In this document: one piece after another, positions 47,945-58,700 of the stretch
How the letters are laid out: the number at the start of each line of letters is the position of its first letter
Numbering within the stretch: the first letter of the stretch is position 1
Source: Pseudomonas sp. B21-048
Lineage (GTDB): Bacteria; Pseudomonadota; Gammaproteobacteria; Pseudomonadales; Pseudomonadaceae
NCBI RefSeq assembly: GCF_024748615.1
Contig: NZ_CP087168.1
Location: 4,278,001-4,342,000 of the forward strand
Reading direction: 5' to 3'
DNA length: 64,000 nucleotides
Made by a program: the position numbers and the translations under genes
Notes under the pieces: model-generated
Database searches by the model: none
What the model was told of the DNA's origin: nothing
What the model saw: only the letters and a program-made list of their open reading frames with translations

Positions 47945-50900
47945 GGCGGCTTACCTTTGCAGACGCTTCAGTTCCAGGATTTTTGTTCCCTACCAGCTCC
48001 TCCACCTTCGCTGCAAACTTCGCATCAGCGACTTTGGCGGTATAGCGAACCTTGAGCACGATGTCGGTCAACGCCGCCAACTGCGCCTCCTGTTGCGGCC
48101 GTTCGTGCCAGGGGAATTTCAATTGCCAGCGGGAAACGGCCCCTGTGTTTTCAAAGGGATTGAGCAAACCTTCATCGGCTTTGAAGGTCGTCAACCCCAT
48201 GTCGTCCAGCCCGCTGGACAATGCCACTTGCTGGCCACTGCCTAGATTGATCAGCACGTCCGACGGGGCTACTGAATCCCCTGGTGAATGGAGGTATTCC
48301 AGGGACGCGATCGACGGTTGGGTGGCGGTATAACTGCCTACCTGCGTCAGGATGGCCCGGGTATCTTCGAAGGGCCCTTTTATCAACGGCAGCGTGACCT
48401 CTATGGCGCTGATCTGGCGGCAATAATGATTGGTGTAATCACGGTCAAACAGCAGTTGGCCCAGCGAGAAGCTCAAGGTGCCGTTCTCCTGGAGTTCGTC
48501 GAGCGCCTCCGTCCATGAACCGGGCTCTTGTTCGTACGAGCTGTCGTCAAACAACTGACGCAACGAAACGGTCTTGACCAGCTCAAGGCGCCGTTCGTAG
48601 CGTTGCAGGTAATTGGCCTCCATGCGCAGCAGGTCCAGACGCAAAGAGTCGCCCGCCGTCAGGCCATGGCGATGATCGAGCCAGACGTCCGGCCGAATCG
48701 TTGCGGTATCGAACTCGCAGGTTTCCGCTTGCAGCGCCGTCTGGGCACTCAGACACAAGCCGACAACGGCATCGTAGGCCTGGAAGTGCAGGGTTTTAAG
48801 CTGCCCCAAGTGCCAGCGATACAGCTCCAGGTTACTGGCTCGTTTTTTTAGAAACTCGAACAGATTCAACGCCTGGGCATTGGCCTTCTGTGTCTGCACA
48901 AAGCCCGCCCGGGCTGCGTCGATGGCGCATTTCTGGGCCCCGATTTGCCCATCGATGGCATTGATTTCCGCCCTGGCCTGATCACGGGCCAGACGCCACT
49001 CCTGCCGGCGGCGCCGATAGTTTTCTGACGTTTGGGATTTCTCGGCATCCTTGAGAGTGATATCAGCCTGAACCTGGATGCCCAAACCAATGGCACGGGG
49101 GATGCTGCCCAATTGCACCCCACCGAATGACGTCCCAAAGACATTCGGGAAAAGATCGAGGGCCGCGCCTGCCGACTGAAGCCCGCTGGTGGAAGCCATT
49201 AAGGTCTTGACCAAATCGAGCTCGGCCAGGACGTTGTATTCGCCCGATGAAATGTTCTCCCGCTCCAGCTTCTCATAGTGCGAACGACGCTCCTCGGCCA
49301 TCGTCCTGCTATGTTGCAAGGCACTCAGGCTGGCACGCTGTTGCGCGATGGTTTCCTCGTGGACTTTTTGTGCAAAATCCCCCAGCTCGACCAGGTGCCG
49401 TTGCTGGACCTCTTCCTGCTCTGCGCGATCTGCCTGCTCCAGCAGACGCATCACCTGGTTGCCGAATTCCTGCAACAACTGCACAGAACGCAGCGCCGTA
49501 TCAAACAGCACTCGCCAGCGGAATGCCGCCACGCGCAACTGGCCTCCCATAAACCGCGCGGCGCCCGTGCCACCGGCCGCCAGGCTGTTCAATAGCTGAC
49601 TAGGGTCTACCGGGGGGCTGAAGAACGGAATCGACAAGGGTTTGCCATCGATCGTGAGGTTATGGCGCAGGTTAAACATCCGGCTCGCCGGCAGGTCAAA
49701 CAGCTCCAGCAACCGAGGGCTGATCGGCAACTTGAACGATTTGGTGCCGCAGGCGAATGGAGCCTCGAAGTGCTTGGCACTTAGGGGTAATTGAGTTGGG
49801 TCCACAGCAAGCGCTTCTTCGAAGGCTTGCAGGTTCGGCTGATCGACGATCTCCTTGATCAGCACATTCAGAGGGGTCGACGTCCATTTGCTCACCGTCT
49901 GCTTGATGGGCGCAGCCCCCATCAATGTTTTTGCACGCGTGTAATGCATTTTGGCAACGGCAAGGCTGTCTCGGGTCAGTTGACGATAGTGCCAATCGCC
50001 CCAGGCCATGATGTTGCTGACATAGTCGAGAAAAATCACCGTTTTGTAATGCCGGGGCGATGAGTAGGCAACCGCGTCCGGGTCAGTCGGTGCCTTCACC
50101 TCGTAGGCGATATTGGCCTGGTCGACATTTAACGGGCGGCAGCGCCAATACTGAGGTTTAGGGTTGGGCACGCCGGGCAGGTCGGCCGGAGCCTGCGGGT
50201 CGAACAGGTAATGTAACCACTGTTGGGCCTCGAGAAAGCGTTCTTCGTCACGTAATCGGCACGCCACCAGATGAGGCAGATGGAAAAACAGTTCCCAGAA
50301 AAACAAACCGTTACAACCGTCGAAAGGGCCATTGGGTTCGCTCCCCTCGGGCAACGGTGGCTCTTCCGGGAACTGGGTGGTCCAGTCAAGCACCGCGGCC
50401 ATGGACACATGGGTACGAAACACCAGCTCGCCACCGATCAGCGTATTCATGCGCACGTACTTGAGCGTGATCGGCTGGCTGAAACTCAGAAACTGCGCGC
50501 CTTTTTCATTGGTTTTCAGCAACGTCGGCAGCGGTTTGACTTCAGGAACGCTTTGGATCCGAAGCTCATAGGTGTTAGTGCCGAAAATCGGCCCCCCCAA
50601 AGTGACGGTAATGTTGGTATTGGCCAATGACGGCCGCTTGATGTCTAGCCAGGGCGTAGACCATCCCCCGCTCCCGGAGTGGCTGCCGGAGTACGTGTCA
50701 AGGTCACCTCCTGCAGCGTATTTGACTTTCAGCGTAACCGTTCTGTTCGCGGCGTCCCCGCCGGGCACCCGGGAACAATGTCCCTGTACAAACAAGTGAT
50801 CTTCTGTGCCTCGACGAACAACATAAGCCTTTAATGCGTAGTCCTCCGTCAAGCTGCCCGGCGTCGTAACACGTGAAGTTAGAGAGGGAAAATCCTTGGG

Positions 50901-52025
50901 CGCTATCGAATGCTGGAGGGTCAACGAACTATCGAATTGCTCCTGCGCCAGATAATCCATCAGAGAGCTTTCATCGGGCACCTTGCGAAACAGCGAATCG
51001 CGGGTTTCGTAGATTTCCACCGGGTTGTTGCCCACCGTCGTCCCGCGACCATTGGTCACGTGCACCGCCAGGCGTCCATCGGGGTCGGCCTTGTCGAACA
51101 CATCACGTAGCGCCACCGCCACCATCCTCAAGTGTAGCGAGACGTCCTCTTTATATTGCGACCGGTGCAAGTTGACGGGTGCCGACCATTGCCCGTTCAA
51201 GGCAATGAACGCCACGCTGAGTTCCAACTCATAGGGCTTTTGCAGTTTGTTGTCTGCGTCGAACAATGCCTCATGCCACGTCGCCCATACCAGGCACAAC
51301 CGGCCACCCCAGAACACCGGACGGCTGTCCAGCACCCGACCTTCGGCGCCAATGTCGATCTGTTGCCACTCACTCCAGGCGGTCGGGTTCACAGCCACGG
51401 ACGAACCGTCGAGCTCTATGTCCGCTTTGCGCCAGAAATAACGGTGCGGCTCGATGCGCTCGCGGCCAATGAAGTAATAAACGGCGTCAAGCGGATTTGC
51501 GGTACTCATGTAACCATTGAGCACTTCCAGGTTGCAGGTTTCTTCGAACACCCGAAGGTATTCCTGCACACCACGCTGTACCGAATCGGTCGTCAGGCGA
51601 GTTTGATTGAGGTTGCTTTCAAGCACCTTGAACAGGCTGGTCTTGCGAATACGCGCATAAGGCGTGATGTAGTCTTCGGGCGTGCATTTAAGCAACTGGC
51701 TGGCGGCCCAGACGGGGTAATTATGGGCAATGTCCCAGTCTTCCAGATCCTTGGCGGGGAACTCTCGTCCGACGTAACCCGGCTCCAGTTTCTGGTAGAC
51801 CGCGTGAATGTATTGCTGAAAACAGCTCACGGCCTCAGCCACCCAAGAGGTCATGACCTGATCGCTGTCGGCAGGATCGGTGCGCAACCATTCGAATAAA
51901 TTATCAAGCGAGACAATACGTGAATGATCGCCCTCGTTCGCGTCGAGGTCTTTGAGGCCGATGCAAAATTCGATCAGCGCATCACGCCGTAATGCCTTGA
52001 GCGCCCCCATCTGCTGCGTAATCAT
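47937..52025 (-). CDS. TccB-like C-terminal half of a TcA toxin subunit
   Basis: 1362 residues. The N-terminus (ALRRDALIEFCIGL, LFEWLRTDPADSDQVMTSWVAEAVSCFQ) and the neuraminidase-like domain (YYFIGRERIEPHRYFWRKADI) match TcdA/TccB. A long coiled coil (EEVQQRHLVELGDFAQKVHE region) leads to the TcB-binding end SENYRRRRQEWRLARDQARAEI ... IRPDVWLDHRHGL ... AIEVTLPLIKGPFEDTRAIL, the most conserved part of TcA C-termini. Pentameric TcA forms a syringe-like pore that injects a TcC enzyme after TcB binds. AAGGAG 6 bases before ATG 52025 decides the start over 52055. Confidence 0.85.
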   Translation of the reverse strand: MITQQMGALKALRRDALIEFCIGLKDLDANEGDHSRIVSLDNLFEWLRTDPADSDQVMTSWVAEAVSCFQQYIHAVYQKLEPGYVGREFPAKDLEDWDIAHNYPVWAASQLLKCTPEDYITPYARIRKTSLFKVLESNLNQTRLTTDSVQRGVQEYLRVFEETCNLEVLNGYMSTANPLDAVYYFIGRERIEPHRYFWRKADIELDGSSVAVNPTAWSEWQQIDIGAEGRVLDSRPVFWGGRLCLVWATWHEALFDADNKLQKPYELELSVAFIALNGQWSAPVNLHRSQYKEDVSLHLRMVAVALRDVFDKADPDGRLAVHVTNGRGTTVGNNPVEIYETRDSLFRKVPDESSLMDYLAQEQFDSSLTLQHSIAPKDFPSLTSRVTTPGSLTEDYALKAYVVRRGTEDHLFVQGHCSRVPGGDAANRTVTLKVKYAAGGDLDTYSGSHSGSGGWSTPWLDIKRPSLANTNITVTLGGPIFGTNTYELRIQSVPEVKPLPTLLKTNEKGAQFLSFSQPITLKYVRMNTLIGGELVFRTHVSMAAVLDWTTQFPEEPPLPEGSEPNGPFDGCNGLFFWELFFHLPHLVACRLRDEERFLEAQQWLHYLFDPQAPADLPGVPNPKPQYWRCRPLNVDQANIAYEVKAPTDPDAVAYSSPRHYKTVIFLDYVSNIMAWGDWHYRQLTRDSLAVAKMHYTRAKTLMGAAPIKQTVSKWTSTPLNVLIKEIVDQPNLQAFEEALAVDPTQLPLSAKHFEAPFACGTKSFKLPISPRLLELFDLPASRMFNLRHNLTIDGKPLSIPFFSPPVDPSQLLNSLAAGGTGAARFMGGQLRVAAFRWRVLFDTALRSVQLLQEFGNQVMRLLEQADRAEQEEVQQRHLVELGDFAQKVHEETIAQQRASLSALQHSRTMAEERRSHYEKLERENISSGEYNVLAELDLVKTLMASTSGLQSAGAALDLFPNVFGTSFGGVQLGSIPRAIGLGIQVQADITLKDAEKSQTSENYRRRRQEWRLARDQARAEINAIDGQIGAQKCAIDAARAGFVQTQKANAQALNLFEFLKKRASNLELYRWHLGQLKTLHFQAYDAVVGLCLSAQTALQAETCEFDTATIRPDVWLDHRHGLTAGDSLRLDLLRMEANYLQRYERRLELVKTVSLRQLFDDSSYEQEPGSWTEALDELQENGTLSFSLGQLLFDRDYTNHYCRQISAIEVTLPLIKGPFEDTRAILTQVGSYTATQPSIASLEYLHSPGDSVAPSDVLINLGSGQQVALSSGLDDMGLTTFKADEGLLNPFENTGAVSRWQLKFPWHERPQQEAQLAALTDIVLKVRYTAKVADAKFAAKVEELVGNKNPGTEASAKVSRHE

Positions 52026-52070
52026 GTCAATCTCCTTGTCGATGTCGAGCGTCAATGGCTGGACAATGGC

Positions 52071-55000
52071 TCATGCCATGCTAAGAGGTGAATCAGCTGA
52101 ACCGTCAGCAGCGGGTGTGAACTCGATCGGCCTGAATATCGCTTTGTTGCCATTGGCGAGGATTGTGGCTGTCACCGTAATGCTCTCGGGTTCTTCGCTG
52201 GTGAACGTGACCTCAGCCAAGCCGGCCCGGTTTGTGTCCGTCTCGATCGGAAGGATGGTCGGCGAATTGAATGTCCAGAGCACCGACTGATCGGCCGCCA
52301 GGTTGCCGTAGTCGTCCTCAAGCGTGAGAAACAACGAGACCGGCTTCCCTACCATCGGCTTGGTCGGTACGGGTGACTTGCCGGTAGGGCTAAGTGTGCT
52401 CACATCAAAGCCAATCTCTACCGTCGGGCCCGCCAGCTGTTTGCCCAAGTCATGCTGGTAGAACGTCATCGCACTGCCCATGACCGTACCAGCATGCAAC
52501 TTCACGGTTGCCACGCCATCGTTGTCAGTGGGCGTCATCAACGCTTCGAGCCGCCCCAGCGTCGATAGCCAGTGCACGTTGACCCTTCTCAGCGGTATGC
52601 CTGCGCGGTTTTGAACGGTGATGGTATAGGTCGCAAACTCGTCAGGTTTGTTGGCGATCAAGCGTTCAGGCTCAACCTTGACGGTCATCTGCACGTCCTG
52701 CCCCACCGAGCCGATGTCATCAGCGATGAGCGAATTTCCCGGCTGGGTCAGGCTGGCCGTGACCCGATCGGCCACGGTCTCGTACTGCTCGTAGCTGCCA
52801 TCCGGAGGCAGCGTGCCGATCGCCAGGATCGCCTCGGCGTCCATGCCGCTGCGCAAGGCGAACGCCCGGACACGCAACAGCAAGTCAAGCTGCGCCACGG
52901 TTCGAATCAGCCCTTCGTCCGGGCTTATCCGCAAAGCGCACGCCAAAACTTCCCGGGTACTCCAGGTAAACAGTTCAGCCAACAACTTCGCCGCTGCATG
53001 CTGGACAAGGGTCTTGCCGTCCGCTGCAAGGTTGGTCGGCAGCGCACCGACGCGCTGGAAATAACTCACCAGCTGTTCTTCCGGTTTGGCGCTCAGGGCC
53101 AGCGCCCGCTTGTATACGCTCAGTTGGTATAGCGTCGCGAGTGAAAAGGCCGGGGCTGTGTGTCCATCAGGCGTTTGTTCGCGGTTTTCTTCCAGGTGAT
53201 ACTGCAGAAAGATCGTGCTGAGTTCCAACGTGCGGACAATGGAACTGCGCCGCAGAAACTCCGCCAAAATGACCCAAAACGCGTCTTCGGGATGATCAGG
53301 ATCCTGACGCCGGGAGACAGCTATTGCATCGAGCGTGGAAGTCGAAAAAACCCGAGCCAGCACCTGGTACACAGAGGCTCCCGACCAGGTCAGCACCAAA
53401 AGCGTGATATCCGAAGCCAGGCCGGAGTACCCCGACAAGCCTTCCTGGACCACGCTGTGCTGGCCACTGCGGCAACGCAGCAGCACATCGAGTATTTTTT
53501 CTGTCAGTACCGCCTGCTCGCCTTCATCAAGATCCGGCAGAGTTGCCTTTACCGCCCTGTCAATCGCCTCCCGGGCATGGGTCTTGTAAGGCCGCGCCTG
53601 CGTTTCTTCAACATGCAACACGAGCCCTTTTTCATCCACTAATGCCCTGAGCACCTCCAGCCATGGCCGATTGTTCGGCAGAAGCGGCGCACCGCTCATG
53701 CTCAACAATTGCTCGGTCAACAGCGCCGGAACAATCTGACTCATCAACTGTTCAGCCAGCGCGAACTCGACCTGCGAAGGCAACGCAGGGGCGATGACCG
53801 TCGGTATATGCTGGGCAACCCAATGCACCGTCAGGCCGGCGTCCAGGCACCAACGCACACTGTCCACCAACGCCTGAATGACGCTGAGCACATCGGTGTG
53901 CTCAGGCTCCTTTTGCCCGGCGATGATCCGCGGTGCGCCTGCCAGACTGAACAGCAGGCTGTTATCGCCACCCATCATCTGCAACAGCGCCACGGCCTCG
54001 ATCGGCGTGATCCCGATCAGGCGCGGCAGTTTTGCCATTCGATAAAAACTGGAAAGAATGGGCACGCTGCGGCGCAACACGGTCACCCCATGGGCCTGCG
54101 CGATCACTTGCGCCAGGTAAAGATAGGTTTCCAGTTCGATGCCCAGCGCGCTGCGTATCTGGCTGATCGTCAGCATGTCGGCTTCTGTCTGCGGGATGAT
54201 CGCAAACTCACCGCTGTCGATCTTCAAGGGGCGCGTAAACAGAGTGTTCTCATTGAACACACGGTCGAATTGAGCGGCCTCGATGCCTCGTCCAAAAACG
54301 GAAATGTGGTGGATAAACACCGAAAAATCTTCGGCGGTGCACGCGTAGCGCTCCCTTAATTCCTGAAACAACCCCAGCGCGCGGATCGTATTGGGGGTTA
54401 TCCAGTATTTCGATGGCGCAGGTGCGTACTCAGCCTCCATCGCAGCGATGAGCAACCTGTCGACTTGGTGGCAGGGCAATCCCAGCCATTTGTCCAGGCG
54501 CAACTTGCGGTTTATCCGATCGATGCGGGGTTTGTCGAGGTCTCGAAACTGGTTGAAGACCTCCGCTGTGTCGGAATAGGCAATGGAAATGGCAGGCGAA
54601 ACACCTGCGTTGATAAAAACCGAGCCTGAATGCGCACCGCTAACAGACTTGTTACTGTCCCGAACGTAATTTGGCGACAAGGTCGTGGCGAAATCCTTGA
54701 TCGATAGAAGCGCTTCCATCCCCTGCTGATTCAGTTGAGTTCTGCTGTTGAAATAACTCACCTGCGAGGTCAAATTACCCGGCTGCACTCCCACCAAGCC
54801 GAAGTTTTCCTTGAAATAAGACTCTTCTGCTTGCGCTTGCGAAGAAAAGTGGGGAGCTTCCGTCAGCACTGTTCTCTGCTCAACACTGAACCGTGCTGCC
54901 AGGGAGAGAGCCGCATCCGATTCCTTACTCCAAAGCGCCGGGTCAAGGAAATACGGAAACCTGGGGTCACAGAGCCGCCTTACACTGCCGACCGATTCCA

Positions 55001-55676
55001 GATGCTCCCGGGCAAGGTAATTGAGCGTCACCCAGGGCCGATGAAACGGCAGCCCATTGGGGTAGCGGCTGCGACTCAAGGCTCTATCGATATCGAGCTG
55101 GGCGCTTTCAGTTTTGATGAACGTTTCCATCACGTGGGTGACGACCTCCACGGAGGGCACGCTGTCATGGACCGTGGTGATATCGACAAGCAATTTGTCG
55201 AGGTCCGTACGGCGATTCTTTAACGGTAATCCTTCTTCGTCCGCGCTCCCGAGCCGATATTCGGCCCAATAACCCAGGGAGGCCAAATAAGCCGCCGGCG
55301 AATGAACGGCTTCAATGGATTGCGGTGAGCACAGCATTTCGTAAGCGGGCTTCAACAAACTGGCATAGGTCGGCCCGTGATCCCCGGCAGGCCATCTTGA
55401 TCGTGCCGGGTCTACGTCGCCGGGGCCGGTTTGTTGGTGGTGGATGAACTGACGCAGCACAGAGGTCGCCAGCGGGTTGAGTCGCGTCAGAAACGCCTGT
55501 GCCTTGTCACGGTTCATTCCGTAGTCGGCCACCAGCCCGTCGACGCCCTTTTGGGCTAGGGCACACACCGAGCCCTTCGCGTCGAAAAACTGGTTGAGCT
55601 CAGGCAACGCCTCGCGTTCAGGAGCATCGAAAAGATTCTCGTAAAACTGTCTGGCCAGGCGGTTGGGCGTATCCAT
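52071..55676 (-). CDS. TccA-like N-terminal half of a TcA toxin subunit with Ig tail
   Basis: 1201 residues. The N-terminal VRP1/SpvA-like region (RDKAQAFLTRLNPLATSVLR, EMLCSPQSIEAVHSPAAYLASLGYWAEYRL, RRTDLDKLLVDI) is the shell of TcA. The helical middle (ALGIELETYLYLAQVIAQAHG, ITPIEAVALLQMMGG) follows the same family. From about residue 960 there is an added beta-rich tail (ERLIANKPDEFATYTITVQN, PLRRVNVHWLST, DNDGVATVKLHAG), i.e. two Big_1-like domains not seen in Photorhabdus TccA (about 965 residues). It pairs with the TccB-like product 46 bases downstream to make one split TcA. Confidence 0.8.
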   Translation of the reverse strand: MDTPNRLARQFYENLFDAPEREALPELNQFFDAKGSVCALAQKGVDGLVADYGMNRDKAQAFLTRLNPLATSVLRQFIHHQQTGPGDVDPARSRWPAGDHGPTYASLLKPAYEMLCSPQSIEAVHSPAAYLASLGYWAEYRLGSADEEGLPLKNRRTDLDKLLVDITTVHDSVPSVEVVTHVMETFIKTESAQLDIDRALSRSRYPNGLPFHRPWVTLNYLAREHLESVGSVRRLCDPRFPYFLDPALWSKESDAALSLAARFSVEQRTVLTEAPHFSSQAQAEESYFKENFGLVGVQPGNLTSQVSYFNSRTQLNQQGMEALLSIKDFATTLSPNYVRDSNKSVSGAHSGSVFINAGVSPAISIAYSDTAEVFNQFRDLDKPRIDRINRKLRLDKWLGLPCHQVDRLLIAAMEAEYAPAPSKYWITPNTIRALGLFQELRERYACTAEDFSVFIHHISVFGRGIEAAQFDRVFNENTLFTRPLKIDSGEFAIIPQTEADMLTISQIRSALGIELETYLYLAQVIAQAHGVTVLRRSVPILSSFYRMAKLPRLIGITPIEAVALLQMMGGDNSLLFSLAGAPRIIAGQKEPEHTDVLSVIQALVDSVRWCLDAGLTVHWVAQHIPTVIAPALPSQVEFALAEQLMSQIVPALLTEQLLSMSGAPLLPNNRPWLEVLRALVDEKGLVLHVEETQARPYKTHAREAIDRAVKATLPDLDEGEQAVLTEKILDVLLRCRSGQHSVVQEGLSGYSGLASDITLLVLTWSGASVYQVLARVFSTSTLDAIAVSRRQDPDHPEDAFWVILAEFLRRSSIVRTLELSTIFLQYHLEENREQTPDGHTAPAFSLATLYQLSVYKRALALSAKPEEQLVSYFQRVGALPTNLAADGKTLVQHAAAKLLAELFTWSTREVLACALRISPDEGLIRTVAQLDLLLRVRAFALRSGMDAEAILAIGTLPPDGSYEQYETVADRVTASLTQPGNSLIADDIGSVGQDVQMTVKVEPERLIANKPDEFATYTITVQNRAGIPLRRVNVHWLSTLGRLEALMTPTDNDGVATVKLHAGTVMGSAMTFYQHDLGKQLAGPTVEIGFDVSTLSPTGKSPVPTKPMVGKPVSLFLTLEDDYGNLAADQSVLWTFNSPTILPIETDTNRAGLAEVTFTSEEPESITVTATILANGNKAIFRPIEFTPAADGSADSPLSMA

Positions 55677-55753
55677 GATCCTGATGCTCCGGCGTAAGTG
55701 AAACGGTCACGGTGAATAATGTCTGGAATAACGATGCGCTGGCCGAGCTGGGG

Positions 55754-55781
55754 CGTCTACTGTCAGAACTGACAGTAGACG
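55754..55781. promoter_or_regulatory. 28-bp perfect palindrome upstream of the TccA-like gene
   Basis: Arms of 13 bp around AA; the central 18 bp (ACTGTCAGAACTGACAGT) are identical to the site at 59154-59171. It lies in the 122-base gap between the first Ig gene and the TccA-like gene. The TACTGT-N8-ACAGTA layout equals the outer arms of a LexA-type box, but the middle is not A/T-rich. It could be an operator, a terminator-like hairpin, or both. Confidence 0.7.
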
Positions 55782-55798
55782 TGACCGTTCATCGGACT

Positions 55799-58700
55799 TC
55801 AGACGCCCGAACGGGCAGCTTCCGGTGCGACGGCAATCACTTCGAACCGAGGACTGTCGGCCATGGCGGATGTCTGCGTGCCTCCCGATGTTTGCGCCCG
55901 GACCCAATGCTCCTCGGACCGCACCGCTTGCGACGGTGTCGCTTCCCAGCTTTGGCCGGTAAAGGGGGCCTCGCCCAGTTTTAGCTCCGGGTCAAACCAG
56001 GCAAACAGTGCAACAGCACTTCCTTTCTCGGCCGTACCGGCAAACACCGGTTGAGGCAGAATCCATCGGCCAGACCGGGGGGTTGTAAACAGCGGTGGAT
56101 CGCTTCGTAGTTCGAGGGCTCGCGCCTCGGTCCACCCGGACAGGTGCTCTCCATAACGCTGCTGAGCGAGCAACGCTGCCTGGCCGGCCGGCCGGTCAAG
56201 CGGCAGGCGCAGCGACCAGGTGCCATCCTCTTGCACCTGCGCGGTACCCAGGGGTACTTCGATGGCATCGGCAAAGGCGAGGCTGACCGTATCGCCCGGA
56301 TAGCCGAAGCCGAACACCGCCATGTGCGCCTCGATGGTTTCGCCGCTGGCCGGGGTTTCGATAAACGGTTTGGCGGGCACCACTGCAAGCACCAGCTCTT
56401 CACACACAGACTTGTGATCCCTGAAATACTGTTGGAAGGTCAAGGTGTGAGCGCCCACCGGCAAAACGGCGTCGAACTCCCAATGACCGGTGTTCCACAC
56501 CACCCGAACATCCCATGGATCAGGCGCATCGTTCAGCCACACATACACATACGCCGCATCCGAACCCTTTGGACGAGCCCCACGCCCCTGGATTCTGAAC
56601 CTGCGCGCGACCGTATCGTCCGGCAGCGGTGTTTGCACGACAGGCGCCAACAACGTGACCTCCAGGCGGACATGCTGGCTGTGTGCGGAGTGCGTTTGGT
56701 TGAACGTCTGCCGTGCATAAATATCACTGGGTCCAAATGCCAGTTCGTCAATGATTACCGCCCATTTGCCCTCCGTCACGGGCGCCTCACCCAGGTACTC
56801 CTCGGTGCGTTGGTCATAGATTTTCATCACCGCGCCGGGCACGCCGCTATGGCCTTCGATCACCGAATCCTGGTGGCCTACCGGCACCGTGATCGGCGTG
56901 ATGACGGGTTTTACCACCGCCACACTGAACGACTTGCTCGCCGGGTTGGACGTTTGTCCGCCGAATGTCTGGGTTGCCGTGACGGTATGCGCGCCTGGCA
57001 ATGAGAGTTGCGACCGGGTGAACGTCCATCGACCGTCCTTGTCGCTATCGGTCGCGGAACCGGATGGCCCGCCGTCGCTGAACACGAAATTGACCTCCGC
57101 TCCAGGCCAACAGGTGCCTGAAAAAATCGGAAACAAACCGTCTTCGTCAATGGTGTCGATCGTCGGGAGCCGAGGCCGAACGACCACGGACACCGGCTCG
57201 GTCCAGGCAGATGCCAGTTCCGGGCTTCCGCTTGCCTGGAACAGCTGCCTCGCCTTCACTGAATGGCTGCCAGGCGCCCAAGGCACTGACGCTTCAGCCG
57301 ACCATTGGCCCAATATCACGGGAGTTTTCGGCACAGGTGATGTGCCCCCAGACACTTCGACCTGGGTATCAGGCTGGTTGTCCCAATGATGACCGGTCCC
57401 GGAAAACTTCGGCCGCTGATCCTCACCCACATGAAACGTGAGCGTGGGCGTCGGAACGCTTATCGAAAAAGAAAAGGGAGCGGTAGCCTCGGAATAGATC
57501 TTCTCGCCAGCCGATGCCCCACACACCCATTGGCGCGCCTGACAGGTGTAATTGCCCGGTACCCAGTTGGCGGAGGTGTAGGTCCAGGACGAAGTTTGCA
57601 CAGGCAATTCGATCGGGGCCAGCTCAGGGCTGGTGAAGGTGATTTCAATATAGGCCGGCACTTCCCCCACATACCCCCCGTTGCCGGAGAATGTCACGGT
57701 GTTGTCGTCGGCGGGACAGGCGGTGAATGAGCTGAATTTTGGGGGGCGGATTTTGAAATGGCGAGGGGTGCTGCGCGGCGACTCCAACTGACCTTTGAAA
57801 TTTTGCGCGACCACTGACGCAGGTCCCACAGGTACGGTAACGGATGCACTCCACTGGTCTCCTGTCAACGTCTCGCTTGCGCCTACCGGGGTATCGTTAA
57901 GATCAAGAAATACTCGAGCGATAGCGCCTGCCTCACCGCCCGTTCCTGAAAGCGTAAAGGTTTGATTCTGTAACGACCCGGCGGCCGGCGAAGTGATACT
58001 CAGGGAGTTCAAACGCACGATAAATGTTCGATTCTCCGTTTCGGGCGAACTCACGCCATCAAGTGTCGCTTGTGCCCTGATGGTGACCGATGGACTTTCC
58101 AGAGCCACTTCCGATTGCTTTGACCAGTTCAGGTTGGCACCGACCTGCGTGCCTGTCACCAAAACCCGGTACGGATTGGTTTGCCATACCTTGACTGTCG
58201 AACCGCTTACTCCCGTACCCGAAATAGTTGGTCGCGGATCGACTGTTTCATTGGAAGACGGTTTGGTGATTTGTGGAGCAGCCACAGAGCGCTTAATAGT
58301 GACAATATTCGACGACCCAGAAGTTTCACTGCCTATTATTTGTTTAGCGTAAAAAGATGAAACGCCTGGTGGCAACGAGATGGAGGCGTTCCACCGACCA
58401 TCTCTCCCTACGGTCGCGGATCTGAGCAAAGTCACATTGCCACTGTACAGGCAAAGCAAATTGACCTTCGCACCATTACCATAGAGGCCGTTTCCTCCCG
58501 AAACGGAAAATGGCATCTCGACCACCGCACCCGGCGCTGGCACCTCAATGATCGGCTTCTGTGAAGGAAAGACATCCGTGCCCCACCCTTCATGAGGCTC
58601 GACATCATTGTTGGTCCCATCGTAGTCCACGCGTATTGTCAGACTTACACCAAAATCAGGCGCCCCAAGGAGCGAGTCGAGGCATACGACATAATCGTGC

